From: Candidatus Tumulicola sp.
GTDB lineage: Bacteria > Vulcanimicrobiota > Vulcanimicrobiia > Vulcanimicrobiales > Vulcanimicrobiaceae
Direction: 5' to 3'
Length of the DNA stretch: 64,000 nucleotides
Assembly (NCBI GenBank): GCA_036490475.1
Contig: DASXDT010000002.1
Location: 62,001 to 126,000 of the forward strand
Position 1 is the stretch's first letter. Every line of letters begins with the position of its first letter. The position numbers and the translations under genes were made by a program. Shown here piece by piece: positions 42,302-51,774 of the stretch. The notes under the pieces were generated by a model. That model was not told the DNA's origin and made no database searches. It was given only the letters and a program-made list of their open reading frames with translations.

Positions 42302-43121
42302 CGCAACATGATCGGGTCCTGAGCAAAGATACGAGAAATAATCCGTTCCGAGTCTAGCTCGGTGCTTAGTGCGCTGGGGGGTTCGCCCCCTCTAACGTAA
42401 TTGCGATTCCGTGGTTCTTCAAGCAGGATCCCGATAAAAGGACCAGTTCGCCGCCTTCAGTCTCGCATATCGTCGTTCCGTCATCCGGTCTTCGGTGTGC
42501 TCAATCAAAAACTGTCGTCATCGACCGCAAAGGCGGATCCGGCGCAGGTAATGCCGATCGATTGAGCAGGTCGTGAATCCTTGATTGAGATGTCAGATCT
42601 CATTTATTCACGCAAAGTTCAGTTAAGCTCAGCGAAAGTCGTAAAATAGGTAGATCGCCGCCGACATTTAGGATACCCCAGTGCTTTGTTAACTACGCGC
42701 AGCTCGCACCCGAAAACTCTAAGATTTGAGGCCCGCCAAGCTGGCTGCGGCGCCAATGCAACCTCGCCCCATGCCGTAGTCATGTTGGAGGGATCGCCGA
42801 TCCCGGTGGCCTCAAGCCCGTTGGAAAGCCGCTTGTCGATCCATCGTAGCGTTTCGCTTCGGTCGTGTTGAGATGACCGCTCCGGCGCGCCCCAGCGCAC
42901 CGCGAACCCACAAAACGAGAGATGGGGATTCCGATTTCGAAATCCTTTGAGCGGTCCGTGGCCGGTCCTGCGCGGTGCGGCAGTCCCCAACCGATCACAA
43001 TACGGAGACGTGCAGATTGCTTCGCGGTCGCGACGACGGGGTAGAACACCGCATGCATGCACCTCAGTTCACGGCCTAAGGCTTCGCGTACGTGGTACTG
43101 ACTTCTCGATCGCGATTCTGA
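42302..43121. other. No gene recognised
   Basis: Open frames here are Arg-rich or antisense to the HAD gene. A TTATTCACGCAAAGTTCAGT segment and other AT-rich patches near 42600 could hold promoters, but nothing is supportable. Confidence 0.4.
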
Positions 43122-43646
43122 ATGGCGCAGGCACTCGCTGTGCTCCTTGACCGAGACGGAACCATAATCGTCGACCTTCGCGGCAACGCGGACCCCTCGA
43201 AAGTTACGCCCATGCCGTATGCCCGTTCCGCGCTTCAACGACTGCGGCACGCGAATATTCTTACGGCGGTGATTTCGAACCAAAGCGGCGTAGCGCTCGG
43301 GCAGCTCACCTCCGAACAAGTGCGTGCTGTGAATGTCAGAGCCGAACAACTACTCGGACCGCTCGGCCCGATCTTCATTTGCGAGCATAGCGAGCGTGCC
43401 GGATGCGATTGTCGCAAACCGAACCCCGGTCTGGTTTTTCGCGCGGCTATGGAGTTGGGCGTCCATCCCGAAGATTGTGTGGTCATTGGCGACATCGGTA
43501 CGGACATGGATGCTGCCCGGGCCGCCGGGGCCAGGGGCATTTTGATTCCAACGGCGAGTACTCGGCCCGAGGAAGTTTTGGCCGCGCCGGCCGTAGCGTT
43601 GCATCTCGATCAAGCGGTCGACTCTATTCTCGCAGGCAACATTTGA
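43122..43646 (+). CDS. HAD phosphatase, GmhB type (heptose-bisphosphate phosphatase-like)
   Basis: 174 residues. HAD motif I LLDRDGT (D10, D12), motif II ISNQSG, the zinc loop CEH...GCDC then RKPNPG, and motif IV IGDIGTDMDAA. The Cys-His-Cys-Cys zinc loop is characteristic of GmhB and histidinol-phosphatase relatives; next to two GT9 enzymes, D-glycero-D-manno-heptose 1,7-bisphosphate phosphatase is the likely role. First gene of a seven-gene cluster; its stop overlaps the GT9 start (TTGA). Confidence 0.88.
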   Translation: MAQALAVLLDRDGTIIVDLRGNADPSKVTPMPYARSALQRLRHANILTAVISNQSGVALGQLTSEQVRAVNVRAEQLLGPLGPIFICEHSERAGCDCRKPNPGLVFRAAMELGVHPEDCVVIGDIGTDMDAARAAGARGILIPTASTRPEEVLAAPAVALHLDQAVDSILAGNI

Positions 43647-44674
43647 ACATCCTCGCAGTACGGCAAGACAACAACGGAGACGTGCTCTTGACGGGGCCCG
43701 CCTTGCGTGCTCTGGCCGCGGGCTGCACGCGCCTTACTTTGCTCTGCGGTCCGTCGGGTCGTGCCGCCGCCGAAGCGACCGCCTGCGTCGACGCTGTGGT
43801 CTGCCATGAGGCGGGATGGATCGAAGCGGTTCCACATCCCGTCAGGCCCATGGATATAGCGAGCTTTGTAGCGGACATTCGTAAACGAGAATTCGCCCAA
43901 GCGGTCGTGTTCACATCATTTCATCAGAGTCCGTTACCGATCGCCTTACTCCTAAGACTGGCCGCCGTGCGCAAGATCGCTGCCATAAGCGAAGACTACG
44001 CCGGTAGTTTGCTCGATATTCGGTGCCGCGTCCCCGATGATATTCACGAGGTCGAGCGCGCGCTTTCGTTGGCTCGAGCTGCGGGCTTTTCGTTGCCGTC
44101 GAGAGACGATGCACGCCTTACGATGCGAATCGAGCCCACGAATCCACTGGGCGACATCCACGGATACATTGTCGTTCATCCAGGTTCGACCGTTCCGGCG
44201 CGCGCGTGGAAACCGGCTCTCAATCGGCAACTCGTCAAAGCGCTGAACGCTCGCGGAAGTCGCGTCGTCGTAACGGGAACGGCCGGCGAATCGGATCTGT
44301 GCGATTTCGTTGCCGGCGATTCTGCCCTCAACCTCGCAGGCAAAACCAGTCTGACCGAATTGGCACGAGTAATCGCCGATTCTAGTGCGATCGTCGTGGG
44401 CAATACCGGCGCTGCGCACGTCGCCGCCGCCGTCGGTACGCCGATCGTTTCCTTATTCGCACCGACGATACCGGCGGTGCGTTTTCGACCTTGGATGGTC
44501 GAGCACGTGCTATTGGGCGATCAGCAGATAGTCTGCAAAGGCTGTCGAGCCCGCACATGTCCGCGAGGCGATCACGCCTGTATCGACAGTGTGAGCGTCG
44601 ACGAGGTGCTGTCCGCGCTGGATCGAGTCCGCGAAAAGACGGCGGCCGTAAATCGTCTCGGTGCGCATCGATGA
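43643..44674 (+). CDS. GT9 (heptosyltransferase-like) glycosyltransferase 1
   Basis: 343 residues from TTG 43643. Typical GT9 start NILAVRQDNNGDVLLTGPAL, acceptor half with VFTSFHQSP, then VVHPGSTVPARAWKP, VVVTGTAGESDL, NLAGKTSLTELARVI and VGNTGAAHVAAAVGTPIVSL. These match the ADP-heptose-LPS heptosyltransferase family. A Cys-rich tail (VCKGCRARTCPRGDHAC) is unusual and may bind metal. A longer frame into the HAD gene is rejected as shadow sequence. Its stop overlaps the GT4 ATG. Confidence 0.9.
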   Translation: MNILAVRQDNNGDVLLTGPALRALAAGCTRLTLLCGPSGRAAAEATACVDAVVCHEAGWIEAVPHPVRPMDIASFVADIRKREFAQAVVFTSFHQSPLPIALLLRLAAVRKIAAISEDYAGSLLDIRCRVPDDIHEVERALSLARAAGFSLPSRDDARLTMRIEPTNPLGDIHGYIVVHPGSTVPARAWKPALNRQLVKALNARGSRVVVTGTAGESDLCDFVAGDSALNLAGKTSLTELARVIADSSAIVVGNTGAAHVAAAVGTPIVSLFAPTIPAVRFRPWMVEHVLLGDQQIVCKGCRARTCPRGDHACIDSVSVDEVLSALDRVREKTAAVNRLGAHR

Positions 44675-45888
44675 ACATCGCAATGGTTTCGGAACATGCC
44701 AGCCCGCTCGCCAGTCTCGGAAGCGTCGACGCGGGCGGCCAAAATGTACACGTTGCTGCCCTCGCGGCAGCGATGACGGCACTCGGACACTCCGTCACCG
44801 TGTTTACGCGCCGTGATGATGCCCGGCTGCCCAAAAGAGTCGTTATGGCCTCAGGTGTCGTCGTTCATCACATAGACGCCGGACCAGTTATGCGTATCGC
44901 GAAGGATGCGATCTACCCGCACGTCGCGGAGTTTTCAAGAGGGCTGCGGCTTGCATGGAACGTTAGCCGCCCGGATGTCGTGCATTCGCACTTTTGGATG
45001 AGCGGCATTGCAGCGATCGCTGCTGCGGATGCGTTTGGACTTCCCGCCGTGCACACGTATCATGCTCTCGGCGTCGAAAAGCTGCGACACCAGGGGACGG
45101 CCGATACATCGCCGTCGATTCGTCTGTTCGAGGAAGCAAGGATCGCGAGAGAAGTCGATTGTATTGTGGCAACGTCGAGAGCCGAACTCGTGGAATTACA
45201 AGATATGGGCACGCCCCTACACGCAGTTCGCATCATTCCCTGCGGCGTCGACGTCGAGCAGTTTTCTCCGGATGGCGTCTGCGAAATAAAAAACCCGGAT
45301 ATGCTACGGGTCGCCACGATTTCGCGACTCGTTCCACGAAAAGGTGTCGATACGATAATCGAAAGTATTGCATCGGTAGCAAACGCGGAATTAGTCATTG
45401 CTGGTGGTGGGGAAGCCGACCGGTTCGCGGACGATCACGAAACGAGGAGGTTAATAGCTCTCGCGTCACTTTACGGCGTTACCGAGCGCGTCTTTCTACG
45501 CGGCGCCGTCGAGCGTGAGCGAGTGGTCGAACTCCTGCGGTCCGCTGATGTCGTCGTCTGCGCGCCGTGGTATGAACCGTTCGGTATTGTGGCCCTGGAA
45601 GCAATGGCATGCGCCAAACCGGTCGTTGCGTCGAATGTGGGCGGCTTGAAAGACACGGTGATCGACGGCGTGACAGGCTTCCACGTATCGCCTCGCTCGC
45701 CACGTGAACTTGCCGATGCATTACGCCGGCTGCAGGCGGATGAGGATCTTCGGCGAGCCTTCGGTCGTGCGGCGCGCGAACGAGCGATATCGCACTATGC
45801 CTGGTCGAACGTCGCACTGGAGACGCTGGATGCATACCGTTCAGTGATCGACGGTGAAGCTCGGCAACGTTTCGCGATGGCGAGATAA
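44671..45888 (+). CDS. GT4 family glycosyltransferase
   Basis: 405 residues from ATG 44671 (ATGA overlap). GT-B retaining enzyme: N-terminal SVDAGGQNVHVAALAAAM, acceptor-side VVHSHFWMSG, then ISRLVPRKGVDTIIE and the donor loop EPFGIVALEAMACAKPVVAS containing the E-x7-E motif. The N-terminal GGQNVHV is like MshA/sucrose-phosphate-synthase-type enzymes that use NDP-glucose or UDP-GlcNAc. Acts between the two GT9 enzymes in assembling one oligosaccharide. Confidence 0.92.
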   Translation: MNIAMVSEHASPLASLGSVDAGGQNVHVAALAAAMTALGHSVTVFTRRDDARLPKRVVMASGVVVHHIDAGPVMRIAKDAIYPHVAEFSRGLRLAWNVSRPDVVHSHFWMSGIAAIAAADAFGLPAVHTYHALGVEKLRHQGTADTSPSIRLFEEARIAREVDCIVATSRAELVELQDMGTPLHAVRIIPCGVDVEQFSPDGVCEIKNPDMLRVATISRLVPRKGVDTIIESIASVANAELVIAGGGEADRFADDHETRRLIALASLYGVTERVFLRGAVERERVVELLRSADVVVCAPWYEPFGIVALEAMACAKPVVASNVGGLKDTVIDGVTGFHVSPRSPRELADALRRLQADEDLRRAFGRAARERAISHYAWSNVALETLDAYRSVIDGEARQRFAMAR

Positions 45889-45891
45889 AGC

Positions 45892-46839
45892 ATGCACCGC
45901 ATCGTTGCGCTTCGTGCCCTCAAAGTGGGCGACTTTCTTACCGGCGTGCCGGCGTATCGTGCCATTCGACGTGCCTATCCATCCAGTTTCATCCAGCTTG
46001 CTGCTCCGCGGGAGCTCGCTCCGCTAGCGAGCTTACTCGGTAATGCGATCGATGAAGTTTGTGACTCGCACGAATTGGAGCCGCTCAGTCCGCAACTGTA
46101 TGACGCCGATATCGGAGTCGATCTGCATGGGAAAGGCCCGGCGTCGCATCGGCTGCTGGTTGAGGCGAGGGCCGCCCGGCTCGTCGCGTTTCGCACTCTC
46201 GAGATCCCGCAGAGCGCCGACGGAGCGAAGCACGACGCCGAGGAACACGAAGTCGCGCGATGGTGCCGATTGCTCCAGCACGCGGGCATCCCGGCCGACC
46301 CTAATGACTTGGATGTCGCCGCTCCAAATACGACGGCGCTCACGGAAACGGCGCGCGGAGCGACAGTGGTTCATCCCGGGGCGAGCAGTCGCGCGAGATG
46401 CTGGCCGTCCGAACGCTGGATTGACGTCGTGCGGTCTGAGCGGGACGCGGGCCGCCGAGTTGTTATTACCGGAGGCCCGGACGAGGTGCGCTGCGCGCTT
46501 GCGATCGCGAGAGCGGCGGCCGTTCCCGAGGAGTGCGTGTTTGCCGGGCGCACTAACGTGCTCGAGTTAGCAGAGCTGATTGGTGTAGCCGAGCGAATTG
46601 TTTGTGGAGATACCGGAATCGCGCATCTCGCTACGGCATTTAGACGCCCTTCCGTGGTGCTTTTCGGACCCACCCCACCGGCGCACTGGGGTCCGCCGGC
46701 GCGACCGATTCATCGCGTGCTCTGGGCGGGCGGACGCGGCGACCCGCACGCCGATCGAATCGATGCGGGACTGCTTTCGATTTCCGCAGCGGATGTGATC
46801 GATGCTCTGCGCTCGCTTCCCGCGGCCGCGCTTTGTTAA
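45892..46839 (+). CDS. GT9 (heptosyltransferase-like) glycosyltransferase 2
   Basis: 315 residues, 3 bases after the GT4 stop. Start IVALRALKVGDFLTGVPAY, then VDLHGKGPASHRLL, VVHPGASSRARCWP, VVITGGPDEVRCALAIA and CGDTGIAHLATAFRRPSVVL, all GT9 family blocks. Probably adds a heptose or related sugar to a core glycan. Overlaps the PIG-L start by 7 bases. Confidence 0.9.
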   Translation: MHRIVALRALKVGDFLTGVPAYRAIRRAYPSSFIQLAAPRELAPLASLLGNAIDEVCDSHELEPLSPQLYDADIGVDLHGKGPASHRLLVEARAARLVAFRTLEIPQSADGAKHDAEEHEVARWCRLLQHAGIPADPNDLDVAAPNTTALTETARGATVVHPGASSRARCWPSERWIDVVRSERDAGRRVVITGGPDEVRCALAIARAAAVPEECVFAGRTNVLELAELIGVAERIVCGDTGIAHLATAFRRPSVVLFGPTPPAHWGPPARPIHRVLWAGGRGDPHADRIDAGLLSISAADVIDALRSLPAAALC

Positions 46840-47567
46840 GGGCTGGCGACGCTGCGTTACGGCCCGCGCCCGCTTGGATAGGCACGGGCCGGCATGTGCT
46901 GGTGGTCGCGCCGCATCCGGATGACGACGTGATCGGTTGCGGTGGCACCTTGCATGGCCTTGCCCGCGCCGGGATACAGCCGACGGTACTGTACGTCACC
47001 GACGGTCGAGCCAGCCATCCGCATTCGCTTCGCTTCCCCCCTCCGCGGCTGACTCTGCTACGAGAGGACGAGGCACGCGCTGCGCTGATCGAACTCGGCG
47101 TTTCGACACGGCCCATTTTCTTACGCGTTCAGGATGGCGCGCTTGCCACGCTCGCGCCTGCGCGCCGGGAGTGGGTCGTCCAACAAATTCATGGCGCGAT
47201 ATGCAATTTGAAAATCGATACGATCCTCGGACCGTGGCCCCACGATCCGCACAGCGACCACATCGCCACCGCCCGCGCGATCCGGATGGCGCTTCGTTTG
47301 ATCGAGCGGCCACCCCGTTCGGTCCATTACGCTGTATGGACCGCAATTCGCGGCGGCGAAAAGCGATTTCGGATGCTAAATTCGCAGAATGCTTTCGAGG
47401 TCGGGCTGGACGCGGACGCGGTCAACGCCAAACGGCGAGCACTGTTGCAGCATCGGAGTCAAACCAGCGCGCTCATCGACGACGATCCGCAGGGGTTCCG
47501 CATCGATGAGACGCTCATTGATGAGTGGCTTCGCCCGACAGAAGCCTTTTATGGGGAAAGTCGATGA
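46833..47567 (+). CDS. PIG-L/LmbE-family deacetylase
   Basis: 244 residues from TTG 46833. Zinc motif VVAPHPDDDVIGCGG (H28, D31) with the later H-x-x-H segment HDPHSDHI. This family N-deacetylates GlcNAc-type sugars on lipids or small molecules. Its position before an acyl-CoA-dehydrogenase-like gene and a GT2/NodS-methyltransferase pair suggests modification of a glycan or glycolipid amino sugar. The stop overlaps the next ATG (ATGA). Confidence 0.9.
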   Translation: MLRAGDAALRPAPAWIGTGRHVLVVAPHPDDDVIGCGGTLHGLARAGIQPTVLYVTDGRASHPHSLRFPPPRLTLLREDEARAALIELGVSTRPIFLRVQDGALATLAPARREWVVQQIHGAICNLKIDTILGPWPHDPHSDHIATARAIRMALRLIERPPRSVHYAVWTAIRGGEKRFRMLNSQNAFEVGLDADAVNAKRRALLQHRSQTSALIDDDPQGFRIDETLIDEWLRPTEAFYGESR

Positions 47568-48634
47568 CGAAAGATACTGCCGGGCCGGTTCAAATAGCAC
47601 AGGAGCTGCCCGAAGAAGTGTTACGGGCTGCGCGCTCAGATGCCCGTGGGATCCCCCTGGTCGGTCGTGCAGCGGAAATGCATGCTCTGCGTCAGGCGGG
47701 CAACAAGGACCCAAGCTCTGGGCGAATTTTCGAGGGACATGTGAACGGCGTGCAGCTCATCGCGCGCTGTGGAACCGACGAACAACGCGAACGGTTAGAA
47801 CGCGATATCTCCGACGGCCACATCTTCGCTGTGTGGAATACCCAGGATGCCGACGGTTTGCGACTCGAGCCCGTCGTCGACAGCACATTTGTGTTGCGGG
47901 GAGCGAAAACGTGGGCCTCCGGGGCGGGCACGATCACAAGAGCCTTAGTTACCAGTGCGCTGCCCAATGGGTCGCTGCAAATGTGCGTCGTTCCCATGGA
48001 TCGAGTGCAGGTCACGATCGATCGGTCCGCATGGCTGCCTATGGGCATGGAACGCTCGGACAGTTTCCGAGTTGTTTTCGACGGCGTGGAATTGACTTTA
48101 GATGACTTCATCGGCAAACCGGGTGACTACGAGGCCCAGCCATGGTTTGCCGGCGGTGCGCTGCGTTTCATAGGTGTACACGTCGGCATCCTCGAGCGTC
48201 TCGAATGCGAAGCACTCGCGTACTTGATCGACCGAAATCGGCACGGCGATAGCCTTCAACAAATGCGCGCGGCGCAAATTCGCGTCGCCATTCGAACGAG
48301 CCGGCTCTGGTTAGATGCGGGGATTGAATCCTGGATGCAATTTGATGCCGACCCTTCGCAAGTTAACGCAGACAATGTGATGGAAGTCGTTGACATGGCC
48401 CGGGTAGTAATCGAACATTACGCGCTCGACGTAAGCGAATTGGTGGTGCGAAGCGTCGGCGCGCGCGGCTTGATCGAGCCATTACCTTTCGGACGCCTCA
48501 TCCGCGATTTGCAAATGTACTTGCGTCAACCCGCGCCGGATGCTGCCCTACTACGGGTTGGTGCCGCGGCTTTCGCCGCTGCCGCCAGAGCATGCAATCC
48601 TTCTATCGCCTCGCCCACCGGAACCAGCGGATAA
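47564..48634 (+). CDS. Acyl-CoA-dehydrogenase-like protein
   Basis: 356 residues from ATG 47564. The middle and C-terminal parts follow the acyl-CoA dehydrogenase plan: IFAVWNTQD, RGAKTWASGAG, WLPMGMERSDSFRVVFDGVEL and the helical end RLIRDLQMYLRQPAPD. The N-terminal helical domain is short. The usual catalytic Glu is not obvious, so it may act as an oxidase or desaturase on an unusual substrate, or be non-catalytic. Its last 109 bases overlap the convergent GT2 gene. Confidence 0.82.
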   Translation: MTKDTAGPVQIAQELPEEVLRAARSDARGIPLVGRAAEMHALRQAGNKDPSSGRIFEGHVNGVQLIARCGTDEQRERLERDISDGHIFAVWNTQDADGLRLEPVVDSTFVLRGAKTWASGAGTITRALVTSALPNGSLQMCVVPMDRVQVTIDRSAWLPMGMERSDSFRVVFDGVELTLDDFIGKPGDYEAQPWFAGGALRFIGVHVGILERLECEALAYLIDRNRHGDSLQQMRAAQIRVAIRTSRLWLDAGIESWMQFDADPSQVNADNVMEVVDMARVVIEHYALDVSELVVRSVGARGLIEPLPFGRLIRDLQMYLRQPAPDAALLRVGAAAFAAAARACNPSIASPTGTSG

Positions 48635-49671
48635 GCGCGGTCGGCGGCGTTCGAACCTTTTTCGAGCGCCTCGTAGTTTTCGCCAAAAGGCCTTCCATCG
48701 TCGATCAATTGCTGCACTTGCTCGGGCGTTGTCTCGAACATCTTGCATACAATCGTCATATCAATATTCTCGCACGATCCGCGCCAAATGCGGCGTAACG
48801 CTGCTCGGCTCTGCGCCTCTTCGAATATCTGGCAAGGGTTCTCCACCAGCAATGTTCCACCATGCGCGCCTTGCGTATACAAATGCTTTACGAGCGTCCC
48901 AAAGCCGCCCTCGACGCGGCCGTCGGGACGCCCAGACGTAGCGGCCCGCACCTTCCGGCTAAAGCGAACTCTTGCGTCGACGCGCCGCAGCGCGTGCAAG
49001 AATATGCGGTCCTCCAAAGCCGGCACTTCAGGGAGTCCGCCCGCGCGGCGGTAGATCTCCGCCGTCACGGCAAAGCTGGCACCCACGAAGCTGCAATGAC
49101 GTGGAAACGGGTCTTCTGGCACCGGATCGATGAGTGCTTCGAGTTTGGCCCACGCCCTTCTGAATGCATTTTCCTGAGCGTACAAGGCACGTACCGCTGG
49201 CGGTAAATTGCGCCTCTCAATAGCCCCGATCTCGACCAAGCCTGCGACTGCATCCGCATGCCTCATCTCGATTAGCGTTTCAGCCACCCAGTCCCGAGCC
49301 ACGCATGTATCTGCATCGGTCGTCGCCATAATTCCGCGAGGTCTGCCGGCTTCGAAAAACCGCTCGGCTGCATAATCCATTAAGGCTTTGCGAGCCGTAC
49401 CTACGTGATCGAAAGGCGGCGAAAGGTGGCCTTCGGCAATGTGAAGCCGGAGTTGCGGGCGGCTCTCGGCGAATTCTCGCGCCTTCCTCGCGGTCTCATC
49501 GTTACAGTTATTGGCAAAAACGATCACAAGAAAACAGTCCGTTGCGGTTTGCGTTGCGATCGAACCGAGCGCATCAACGATAGCGCGCTCTTCGTTTCTC
49601 GCAGGTATCGTCACGATTAAAGAACACGCTCGAGGGAGGGGTACCGATCCGAGTAAAGCGGTAAGGTTCAA
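48526..49671 (-). CDS. GT2 family glycosyltransferase
   Basis: 381 residues. GT-A fold: SLIVTIPARNEERAIVDAL at the start, VIVFANNCND, and the metal-binding MATTDADTCVARDWV; acceptor region LPEVPALEDRIFLHALRR. The C-terminal ~110 residues are extra relative to a minimal GT2 domain and end in an Ala-rich tail encoded in the overlap with the acyl-CoA-dehydrogenase-like gene. Its ATG overlaps the methyltransferase stop. Confidence 0.88.
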   Translation of the reverse strand: MNLTALLGSVPLPRACSLIVTIPARNEERAIVDALGSIATQTATDCFLVIVFANNCNDETARKAREFAESRPQLRLHIAEGHLSPPFDHVGTARKALMDYAAERFFEAGRPRGIMATTDADTCVARDWVAETLIEMRHADAVAGLVEIGAIERRNLPPAVRALYAQENAFRRAWAKLEALIDPVPEDPFPRHCSFVGASFAVTAEIYRRAGGLPEVPALEDRIFLHALRRVDARVRFSRKVRAATSGRPDGRVEGGFGTLVKHLYTQGAHGGTLLVENPCQIFEEAQSRAALRRIWRGSCENIDMTIVCKMFETTPEQVQQLIDDGRPFGENYEALEKGSNAADRAYPLVPVGEAIEGLHALAAAAKAAAPTRSRAASGAG

Positions 49672-50297
49672 ACCGTCAATACATCCAGCCGATAGTTTTC
49701 GGTTCGATCGCTCCGAAGACGTCTGAAACGCCCGTCGGCCAAAAAGGCATCGTGTACCTCGTCCCCGCTCAGCGGATAGTCGTGCACCTTCGGCAAATAA
49801 TGTACGAGTTCAACGGCCCCCTTTTTTTGTTGCACCGCCACAGCGATTTTACCGATGCTTCGTAGCAGGTCTGCTTTCGACCAATAGTATCCCACCTCTG
49901 AAAGGACGATAAGATCAAAGTTTCCGGGTGGAAAATCATTTGGCACTAGCATGCGGGCAAAGGTGACGCCTGCTTTCTTGTTGCAGCGAAGCTTAGCGGT
50001 TCGCAGAGCGTACCGATTCACGTCGATGGAAAGCAGCCTCGTACAGCGGTCGGCCAGTAGTGATGTAAGAACTCCGATCGAACAACCGATCTCGAGGGCG
50101 TTTCCAAAATGCCGTGATCCGAGAGCCTCGACGGTCGCACGGTATTTATCGGTTTCGTACGTACTTGTTTCGAAGTTCCAGGGATCTGGGCAGGCGGAGT
50201 AAAGTCGATCAAAATACTCGGCGCCAAGCGAGCGGTTTCGCGTCACAAGCACAACCTCGAAAGTAGAGCAGTTAGTCTTGCGGAGTTTCGGGTCCAT
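49668..50297 (-). CDS. NodS-type SAM-dependent methyltransferase
   Basis: 209 residues. After ~25 residues comes the NodS-like block EYFDRLYSACPDPWNFETST then YETDKYRATV, followed by the SAM-binding NALEIGCSIGVLTSLLA and FDLIVLSEVGYYW. NodS proteins N-methylate a deacetylated amino sugar of a lipo-chitooligosaccharide; a deacetylase (PIG-L) is present in the same cluster, so N-methylation of a deacetylated sugar is a reasonable inference. First of two divergently oriented genes with GT2. Confidence 0.88.
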   Translation of the reverse strand: MDPKLRKTNCSTFEVVLVTRNRSLGAEYFDRLYSACPDPWNFETSTYETDKYRATVEALGSRHFGNALEIGCSIGVLTSLLADRCTRLLSIDVNRYALRTAKLRCNKKAGVTFARMLVPNDFPPGNFDLIVLSEVGYYWSKADLLRSIGKIAVAVQQKKGAVELVHYLPKVHDYPLSGDEVHDAFLADGRFRRLRSDRTENYRLDVLTV

Positions 50298-50914
50298 GAC
50301 GTCGGAAACCCACTATTCGGTCGTCTGCTCCAGCTTTGCGAAACTCAAGCAGTGTCACGCAGGGTTGAACGCACTTGGCATCTCCAAAAGAGGGGAGCGC
50401 CGTTCCTTATGGGTCAGGTCGGAGGCCCTCTGCGCCAGGCAAAAGCGCGTGGCCCTTGGCCGAGTGGACCGGGTGATCAACGCGAGCCATTGACGAATGC
50501 TGCGGAGGCGAAGCCACCACTCCGACTTCGGATCGCCGAGGTGGACATACTGTCGAGAATAACGCTTTAACGCGAGACTCCTATGAACAATGGCTTGTAC
50601 ATTCGCCTCGGCAATGAATCGCTCGTCTCATTTTCAGCGGCGACAGGGCCGCACTTAGCGCTGTCGTTGTCTGCGCCTGTTCGAACCGGTAATAAGTACA
50701 CGAACGGTTGGTAGCTCCTTATCCACACAGAACAACGATCGTCACGTTCCGCGTGCTGTTCGTCCTGAACAACACCCCAAAGCCGATACGACGGCGTTGG
50801 AGCGCCTTTTGTGACCGCCTGCTCACTGGTCGATGACCAACCAGCGCAGACGTACAAAGCTCCTTACATTGACGGAATCGATCAGATATTCGCGCCTGAG
50901 ATCAAACTTGAATC
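50298..50914. other. No gene recognised
   Basis: Short frames only, without ribosome sites or family features. Confidence 0.4.
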
Positions 50915-51340
50915 CTAACCCGACAGTTTTTCTGGTAATATAGCTATAGTAATCTTTCCGCCGCCGGAACGACCTTCGACTCGCAATGCACTCGCATATT
51001 GCGCAGCAATGAACAGTCCGCGACCGCCTTCGTCCAGCGCACTCGGCGGCAAACGAGGCTCGAGCGCAAAAAGGTTTCCGTCATCTTCCACATGCAGAGC
51101 GAGTTGATCGGCATTGCAATTGAGCGAAGCGCGTATTGGCCCTGGGGAATGTTTGATAACATTCGCCACCAGCTCTAGGAAGATCACTGCGGCCGCATCC
51201 TCGTCCACTTCCCACCCGGCGTGCTGCCGTATGGACTCTAAAAATGCCCCATGCCGTTCCAGCGCAGTTAGCGGGTTCTGGGATTCGCATTTCCATAAGA
51301 GGCCACTGTTACACATGCCGTGGATGTTCCCAGTGCTCAT
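50915..51340 (-). CDS. Anti-sigma-factor-type ATP-binding protein (HATPase)
   Basis: About 141 residues from ATG 51340; later starts (51316) are possible. GHKL ATPase motifs: N-box ELVANVIKHSPGPI, HVEDDGNLF (G1-like), and DEGGRGLFIAAQYA (G2). Size and order match RsbW/SpoIIAB-like serine kinases that hold a sigma factor or phosphorylate a STAS antagonist. Very similar in plan to the protein at 59196. Its STAS partner could be the one at 41583 or 58846. Confidence 0.85.
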   Translation of the reverse strand: MSTGNIHGMCNSGLLWKCESQNPLTALERHGAFLESIRQHAGWEVDEDAAAVIFLELVANVIKHSPGPIRASLNCNADQLALHVEDDGNLFALEPRLPPSALDEGGRGLFIAAQYASALRVEGRSGGGKITIAILPEKLSG

Positions 51341-51349
51341 CAACGTCAA

Positions 51350-51774
51350 CCCCGCTTGGTTTACGGCGACGCAATCGAATGATCGGGACCGAACATTCAG
51401 GAGCCGACTATCCTACTGGTGGCGGGGTGAAGCATTCGCTAGGTAGTCTGGCTACCGACGAACATCGCTTCTGCGCGTCTGTTGTTGTGTATCGCCGAAC
51501 GTATAGGCACGGACGAGCGTCGAACCGTTCTGCGGTTAACCTTTAAAGGAAAAATAAGATTTACGCGACTGCGGCCCCGACGAGCACGGCATGTCCATGT
51601 CTACCATATTGGCATCCTCGGTACGTACGGCGGTGCGATCAAGTACGCTTCTACTAAAGGCCGCGGTCTCGCGATCCAATATGACGTCGTCCGCTCATCG
51701 GGAGTCTAACAGACGAACCACGACAGACCGGCATCGGGTCGGAACGCGTTACGGACGTGACGCCGGAAAGTGAC
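51350..51774. other. No gene recognised
   Basis: Intergenic space between the anti-sigma-type gene and the large oxidoreductase. Only short frames without support. Confidence 0.4.

Noticed and set aside
19000-43000. Right attachment site copy of the tRNA-Glu 3' end
   Set aside because: I looked for the GGTTCGAATCCCGC-type segment to the right and did not find a second copy inside the window.
42780-43349. 189-codon minus-strand frame
   Set aside because: Largely antisense to the HAD phosphatase, no recognisable motif.
43403-43642. N-terminal extension of the first GT9 gene
   Set aside because: Overlaps the HAD gene in another frame; the GT9 family start NILAVRQ begins at 43643.
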